Assembly: GCA_041743655.1 (NCBI GenBank)
Contig: JBGTMJ010000051.1
Coordinates: forward strand, 1-11,617
Direction: 5' to 3'
DNA from: JARIHD01 sp041743655
GTDB lineage: Bacteria; Patescibacteriota; Saccharimonadia; Saccharimonadales; UBA4665
DNA: 11,617 nt
Position 1 is the stretch's first letter, and each line of letters opens with the position of its first letter. Shown here piece after piece: positions 7,669-11,617 of this stretch. The notes below the pieces were generated by a model, which saw only the letters and a list, made by a program, of their open reading frames with translations, had not been told where the DNA came from and searched no databases. A program made the translations under genes and the position numbers.

Positions 7669-7673
7669 CTCCT
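7669..7673 (-). promoter_or_regulatory. Ribosome binding site supporting an ATT start
   Basis: On the minus strand AGGAG (7673 to 7669) is followed by CGCTAT and then ATT (7662-7660), which is ideal spacing for initiation. An in-frame TAG lies at 7674-7672, so the reading frame cannot begin further upstream. The next conventional start codon, TTG at 7596, is 22 codons away and has only a weak AAGG before it. Confidence 0.5.
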
Positions 7674-7691
7674 ACTGTGAACGTAAACATA

Positions 7692-7719
7692 AGTATAGCC
7701 TACATATCACCTTTTACAA
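7692..7719 (-). promoter_or_regulatory. Probable promoter of the LysM-CHAP hydrolase gene
   Basis: TTGTAA (7714-7719), 16 bp, then TATACT (7692-7697) on the minus strand. The predicted transcript start near 7685 leaves a leader of about 22 bases carrying AGGAG and leading straight to the ATT codon. The hexamers and spacing are identical to those in front of the orphan gene at 6430. Confidence 0.6.
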
Positions 7720-7730
7720 CCCTTCGGGGT
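7719..7730. repeat. Small tetraloop hairpin after mltG
   Basis: ACCC-TTCG-GGGT on the plus strand (ACCC-CGAA-GGGT in the mltG transcript direction) lies 14 bases after the mltG stop. In the minus-strand RNA the four-pair stem can be extended past one mismatch by two more pairs. There is no U-tract, so it is at best a weak 3' end structure. It abuts the -35 hexamer of the next gene. Confidence 0.3.
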
Positions 7731-7744
7731 AGCTTCTGCCTCTG

Positions 7745-8791
7745 TTACTGGGCGCAAAGAACCTTACAGTATTGCTGTACTTTAGCCTCATGTTCCGGCA
7801 AGGTTATCGAAAAATGAGTCGTGCCATCATCACCAGACACAAAATAGAGCCAATCCGTATTTGCAGGATACGCGACCGCCTTTAACGTACTGACACTTAC
7901 ATTACTTATAGGAGTAGCTGGCAGCCCTGCCGTTTCGTAGGTATTGTAGACTGACGTGAAGTTTGAATGTGGTGTTGCTTTGTCTAGTACCGCCCCATAC
8001 TTGGCTGTTACGTCAGACTCTAGCTTCATGCCATTACCGAGCCGCTTCAGAAATACTTGCGCCACCTGGTCACGGTCTGACTGCTTGGCGACTTCTTCCT
8101 CAACAATAGAAGCCAGAATAATCGCTTGGTGGGTACTGAGTCCGCGCGAAGCAAAGGCACTCCTAAGGTCTGGCGTAAGATGCTTATCCATTTGTTCCAA
8201 AGCAGCGGCAATAATAGTGCTTGCACTTGTACTCGCAGTCTTCTGATATGAATCTGGATACAAATAACCTTCCAAATTAGCTTGGACCGGTTTGTCTACT
8301 AAGGCTGGGTGGTTGGCATATCCTGTTGGACTGAGCGCTGCATCTACGTCAGCTTCGGTAAAGCCGTCTTGTATAAGTCGGCTACGTATCTGATCTATTC
8401 TTTGACCAGGCAAGATCGTCACCAGGTTAGTCACGATCTTGCCGTGTGTTAACAGTGAAACGATTTCTGCAATGCTCTGGCTGGGAGCAATTTCGTACGT
8501 CCCCGCCTGCAGGTCTCCGCGGACATCTTTACTTTTGACGTAAAGCTGAAAAGCCCAAGCACTGCGGATAACACCTTTGTCCTCTAATAGCTTGGCTATT
8601 TCTTTCACTGTTGCGCCTTCCTTGATAGTAACCGTCTGGGATTGCTGGCTGGTGCTGGCTGGCCCAAGGTTCCTGCCGTACACATAGCGTACGATAATTG
8701 TAGCGACAACCAGAAATAACGCGACGACAATAACTATGCCCAGTATACGGCGTGGCCATCGTTGACGGTTCAAACGAGCCGTATATATCAT
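7745..8791 (-). CDS. mltG: MltG, endolytic murein transglycosylase (YceG-like)
   Basis: MltG cleaves nascent glycan strands at the outer face of the membrane and is thought to set glycan chain length. The 348-residue protein has a basic tail and an N-terminal membrane anchor (about 15-38). A LysM-like subdomain (about 53-95, VTIKEGATVKEIAKLLEDKG) is followed by the YceG catalytic domain. Family blocks are LQAGTYEI (94-101), LEGYLYPDSY (173-182), ASIVEEEV with the probable catalytic E231 (227-234), MKLESDVTAKYG (255-266), and VYNTYETAGLPATPISN (281-297). Length matches the family. The ATG overlaps the ruvX stop as ATGA, and a strong GGAGGT (8798-8803) lies six bases upstream, so the start is secure. 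The C-terminus carries a CxxxC pair (C342, C346). Co-transcription with ruvX is expected and is a common bacterial arrangement. Confidence 0.96.
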   Translation of the reverse strand: MIYTARLNRQRWPRRILGIVIVVALFLVVATIIVRYVYGRNLGPASTSQQSQTVTIKEGATVKEIAKLLEDKGVIRSAWAFQLYVKSKDVRGDLQAGTYEIAPSQSIAEIVSLLTHGKIVTNLVTILPGQRIDQIRSRLIQDGFTEADVDAALSPTGYANHPALVDKPVQANLEGYLYPDSYQKTASTSASTIIAAALEQMDKHLTPDLRSAFASRGLSTHQAIILASIVEEEVAKQSDRDQVAQVFLKRLGNGMKLESDVTAKYGAVLDKATPHSNFTSVYNTYETAGLPATPISNVSVSTLKAVAYPANTDWLYFVSGDDGTTHFSITLPEHEAKVQQYCKVLCAQ

Positions 8792-9213
8792 GCTTTTACC
8801 TCCGGGTGGTCATGTAGGAAATCTTCGAGTATATAGGTAGCGGCAAGCGCATCAATGTCCCCTTTATGATATACACGCCGCTTCTGCTGTAGCTCCGCTT
8901 CTGCCTTGTGTGAAGTCAAGGCCTCATCCTGCCAGTATATCGGCACATTGACTTGCTGCTTTAGAGAGCTTGCAAATGTCTCTACTATTCTCGTCTGTTC
9001 AGTATGCTGCCCATCAAGGTTGCGCGGTAAGCCTAGAACCAATACTGCAGCTTCCTGCTCAATAAGTAAGTCCTTAAGCGTTAGTACAATATCAGCTGTA
9101 TGATCGATAGCTTTGAGCGGATGGGCTATGCGAGCCACAGCGTTAGCCACGGCAACACCTATACGCCGATCGCCAATATCCAGTGCCAGTATCGAACTAC
9201 TACTGTTTAACAT
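8788..9213 (-). CDS. ruvX: RuvX/YqgF, putative pre-16S rRNA nuclease (RNase H fold)
   Basis: YqgF-family proteins are small RNase H-fold nucleases linked to 5' end maturation of 16S rRNA and, in some species, to Holliday junction resolution. The 141-residue product has ILALDIGDRRIGVAVA with the first acidic residue at D12, VLGLPRNLDGQ in the middle, the WQDEALTSHKAE block with its acidic pair, and GDIDALAATYILEDFL near the end. This set of motifs defines the family, and the length is normal (E. coli 138). I chose ATG 9213, which puts the first motif at the expected distance from the N-terminus. TTG 9234 would add seven residues with no better ribosome site. The start overlaps the preceding gene by 14 bases and the stop overlaps mltG by 4, so translation is probably coupled. 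Confidence 0.94.
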   Translation of the reverse strand: MLNSSSSILALDIGDRRIGVAVANAVARIAHPLKAIDHTADIVLTLKDLLIEQEAAVLVLGLPRNLDGQHTEQTRIVETFASSLKQQVNVPIYWQDEALTSHKAEAELQQKRRVYHKGDIDALAATYILEDFLHDHPEVKA

Positions 9214-10900
9214 TTTTAACTGCAGGTTTTTCAACCGTAACTGTTATCTTATCCGTCTTTTTAGGAATTGACGACACCCAGAACGGGCTATAGCGCACAT
9301 CCACACTGGTTACACCCGGGTAGCGGCCTATAATATCCTTAGCTTCACCAGCCTTCTTACCAGCCACTTGCTTCTTCAGGTCTTCGGCGCTTAGATCTGA
9401 ACCGGTAATTGAAGCGCTGGCCAAAGTTACGAGCGTTGTGCTGCCCTGTTGGTTCTGCAGCTTGAATGTGGCGGTTGGCAAGCCGTAGTCCAGAATGGCC
9501 TGTTTGTTTGGATCAATATGCTTGTTAACTTCATTCTCAATTACTTTCTTCAGGTCATTCTCTTGCACACCCAGCATGGTGTAGGTAGTTTTCTGAGTAA
9601 CAGATACAGTAGCCACTTCGGCACCAACACTAGCACTGGCACTTACTTCCGTAGCGGACGTGCTAAAGGTTTCCTCAACCGCGTATAATGTCTGTGAGGT
9701 TAGTTGTTCTTTGAGTTCCACTTTAGTAGCCGTATTGTCCTGGGCACTGATCTTTTGCTTAGCGTTATCTATATCAGCCTGCGAAACAACCTTAACAATA
9801 TCACTCGTACCGCCAGTCATTTTAGTACCGGAACCAGCCACGTTCGAGAAACCAGCCACAGTATAGCTAGTGGCTTCGACATTATATTTCTCCCCTGCAC
9901 CTTGGGCTGTGACGGCGACGGTATCAGACGAAAAGCTCGGGAAACTACTGTTCTTACACTGGCTACCAACCTTAACGCTATTCAAAGTAGTACTTTGCTT
10001 CGTAATAAAAGTGAGCCCGCCTGAAGTCACTCCTGTTCCTGCAGGTATCGTTACCTCAGTCTTGGAACAGTCCTGGAGTGATAAGGTTACTTGGCCAGAT
10101 GCTTTTTCACCTTTATCTTTCTGCCCCGTCGCATCAACTTGCTGATTGGCAACCTTTTGAATTTGTACCGATTTTGCCGGCAGCACGTTAGCGTCTTCAT
10201 CAACCTCTTCAGCTTCGGTGTTAAAAGTAAGGTCAATATTGGTGTCTATAGCGCTGCTATCGGTTTTGACAACAACCGTGGCGCGGGGCATGACAGCTAA
10301 GCCAACGTATAAGAACACCAATACGGCTACCACGCCCGTACCACCTAGCAGCAGCTTAAGCCGGAACTTATTAAAGTCAGGGATGGCAAGTTTTTTATCC
10401 TTCTTTACCTTCGGCTTCTTGCCGGCAACGGTTTGAGTTGCAACTGCGGCTTCGGAATTATCAAGTTCTATGGCCTGGTCTTCGTCGTCAGCTGCCGCAC
10501 CCGCTGCAGCATATTCGCCTACCGGACGTGACTTATCCAGCTTTGTATCATCAGTATCATTCATATCAACTGATTCTTCGCTGTTGTCTGCGGCTTCACC
10601 ATCATGCGTAATATGAGGAATCTCCGGTTTGGACTGCAATGACTTCGCAACGTGGATCCCAACAGCTCCGGCCAGCGGCAATAAGCTAGATTCGGTAGTA
10701 ATAAGCACCATGTGCTTCTTAGCCCCATCTGTAGTACGCTTCAACAGCTTCATATTTATCACGCTCTGAAGTACCGTCGCACGTTTAGGCAAGACCAAAG
10801 CAACTATGCGCTCCCGAGCGCTTCGGACCTTATCGATGATAGCAGTTATCTCATCGTCGACATCAATGTATATAACGTCTTTGCCTGGTTGTTTGCTCAT
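9200..10900 (-). CDS. Single-span membrane protein with cytosolic head and beta-rich ectodomain (baseplate-J-like?)
   Basis: A 566-residue protein without an assigned function. Residues 1-95 look like a compact alpha/beta domain (VIYIDVDDEITAIIDKV, RIVALVLPKRATVLQS, HMVLITTE). An acidic, alanine-rich linker follows (about 96-160), then a basic patch KKPKVKKDKK (161-170) and one membrane helix (about 181-204). The long outer part is rich in Ser, Thr and Val and looks like beta strands. The segment with TIPAGTGVTSGGLTFITK (284-301) followed by the NVEATSYTVAGF region resembles baseplate-J-like domains annotated in many CPR proteins; I hold this loosely. The only two cysteines, C278 and C315, are both outside and could form a disulfide. 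ATG 10900 starts 10 bases after the FtsA/PilM-like gene, and the 3' end overlaps ruvX, so it belongs to the same unit. It may be an envelope or surface component worked on by the ATPase. Confidence 0.85.
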   Translation of the reverse strand: MSKQPGKDVIYIDVDDEITAIIDKVRSARERIVALVLPKRATVLQSVINMKLLKRTTDGAKKHMVLITTESSLLPLAGAVGIHVAKSLQSKPEIPHITHDGEAADNSEESVDMNDTDDTKLDKSRPVGEYAAAGAAADDEDQAIELDNSEAAVATQTVAGKKPKVKKDKKLAIPDFNKFRLKLLLGGTGVVAVLVFLYVGLAVMPRATVVVKTDSSAIDTNIDLTFNTEAEEVDEDANVLPAKSVQIQKVANQQVDATGQKDKGEKASGQVTLSLQDCSKTEVTIPAGTGVTSGGLTFITKQSTTLNSVKVGSQCKNSSFPSFSSDTVAVTAQGAGEKYNVEATSYTVAGFSNVAGSGTKMTGGTSDIVKVVSQADIDNAKQKISAQDNTATKVELKEQLTSQTLYAVEETFSTSATEVSASASVGAEVATVSVTQKTTYTMLGVQENDLKKVIENEVNKHIDPNKQAILDYGLPTATFKLQNQQGSTTLVTLASASITGSDLSAEDLKKQVAGKKAGEAKDIIGRYPGVTSVDVRYSPFWVSSIPKKTDKITVTVEKPAVKNVKQ

Positions 10901-10910
10901 AATAAATTCT

Positions 10911-11617
10911 TTATACCCGTAACATCTTATCTATCTTCTCACGAATTGAATCACCTGGTGAAGTGGCAAATTGTAGCGTATCGACGCCTACACGTAACAA
11001 GCCCATGGCCGTAATAAAGGTATGGTCAGTGACATCACCTGTCTTGTCCGTAATACCAACCACTTGCTCAGGCTGGATATGCTTGATGATTGGCTTGCGG
11101 GTAAACGGCAGGTCGGAGTACCAGGCACTGCTTTCAAGCTTATTCATAAGCAAGTCCAGGCTCGAGCCACCACCGCACAAAAACAAGTGGTGAGGTAGCT
11201 GGTCGAGCTTATCAAATTCGCTTAAGGCAAGCTCAACACCGCTAGCCCACACATCTAACGTCTTGATAAGCGCGCCTTCAATAGCAGGTACTTTGGATTG
11301 TGGCGCCTTGTTAGTAGAAAGCCCAAGCTTCAGTTCCTCGGCTTGTAAAAATGTTACGTTCAATTCACGCTCGATTGACCGGGTAAAAGCCCGTCCGCCG
11401 ATACCGAACATCTTAGTACCCTGTACTCCTCCATCATTCACAACTGCAATGTCGGTTGTTCCGCCGCCGACATCCATAAGAACGGCACTCATAGTTGCAT
11501 TGGCGTCATTACCGATGACTGAGCGTGCGACTGCAAAAGGCTCGGCAGCGACTGCGAGCAAATCAAGGTCAAGTTGCTGTGCGGTACGTTCCAGTGCGCC
11601 TATATGGATCATCGGAG
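10911..11617 (-). CDS. FtsA/PilM-like actin-fold ATPase (5' part outside the window)
   Basis: The C-terminal part of an ASKHA-fold ATPase. The frame is open to the right edge, so the first visible ATG (11612) is internal: it follows a proline codon and falls mid-domain. Visible are the phosphate-2 motif VLMDVGGGTTDIAVV (D47 to D54 of the segment starting at 11612), an IGGRAFTRSIERELN stretch like FtsA and PilM, and the adenosine motif LFLCGGGSSL (133-142). The last residues, SIREKIDKMLRV, could form an amphipathic helix like the membrane-targeting tail of FtsA. That tail favours FtsA, while the GGRAFT region and the neighbouring ectodomain protein would also suit a PilM-like pilus ATPase. No ftsZ or pilN follows. 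It is the first visible gene of the unit running through mltG. Confidence 0.85.
   Translation of the reverse strand, partial: PMIHIGALERTAQQLDLDLLAVAAEPFAVARSVIGNDANATMSAVLMDVGGGTTDIAVVNDGGVQGTKMFGIGGRAFTRSIERELNVTFLQAEELKLGLSTNKAPQSKVPAIEGALIKTLDVWASGVELALSEFDKLDQLPHHLFLCGGGSSLDLLMNKLESSAWYSDLPFTRKPIIKHIQPEQVVGITDKTGDVTDHTFITAMGLLRVGVDTLQFATSPGDSIREKIDKMLRV

Noticed and set aside
1..11617. tRNA, rRNA, CRISPR array, riboswitch or prophage
   Set aside because: The gaps between genes are all under 200 bases and show no direct repeats, cloverleaf or known aptamer core on reading both strands.

Overview
The window looks like chromosomal housekeeping DNA from a bacterium of the Candidate Phyla Radiation, most likely Candidatus Saccharibacteria (TM7). 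This is inferred from gene content, namely an FtsA/PilM-like ATPase next to a large protein with one membrane segment and a beta-rich ectodomain, then ruvX and mltG, together with an SbcB-type exonuclease I. I could not run a search. TGA acts as a stop (ruvX ends on it inside an ATGA overlap with mltG), which argues against the CPR lineages that read UGA as glycine. Nine of the ten genes lie on the minus strand. No tRNA, rRNA, CRISPR array, insertion sequence or phage gene was seen.

Reading the minus strand in the direction of transcription (right to left), the window opens inside an FtsA/PilM-like actin-fold ATPase (10911-11617, 5' end missing). Ten bases later comes a 566-residue protein with a cytosolic head, one membrane span and a large ectodomain (9200-10900). 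It overlaps ruvX (8788-9213) by 14 bases, and ruvX overlaps mltG (7745-8791) by 4 bases. These four genes look like one transcription unit. A new promoter then drives a membrane-anchored LysM-LysM-CHAP peptidoglycan hydrolase (6517-7662), whose best start appears to be a rare ATT codon. After that a promoter straddled by a perfect 12-bp inverted repeat precedes an unrecognised 310-residue protein (5498-6430), obg (4182-5459) and sbcB (2696-4147), which are closely spaced. The only plus-strand gene is a small PGPGW-type membrane protein (2360-2680). It converges with sbcB and diverges from uvrA, and it seems to be transcribed without a leader. The window ends in uvrA (1-2164), which lacks about its last quarter.

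The right half is mainly cell-envelope work: an actin-like ATPase, an ectodomain protein, a glycan-strand transglycosylase and a secreted amidase/endopeptidase. The left half is genome maintenance and ribosome assembly: Obg, exonuclease I and UvrA. Three minus-strand promoters share nearly the same hexamers (TTGTAA or TGGTAA, 16-17 bp, TATACT), which gives a local picture of the housekeeping promoter.
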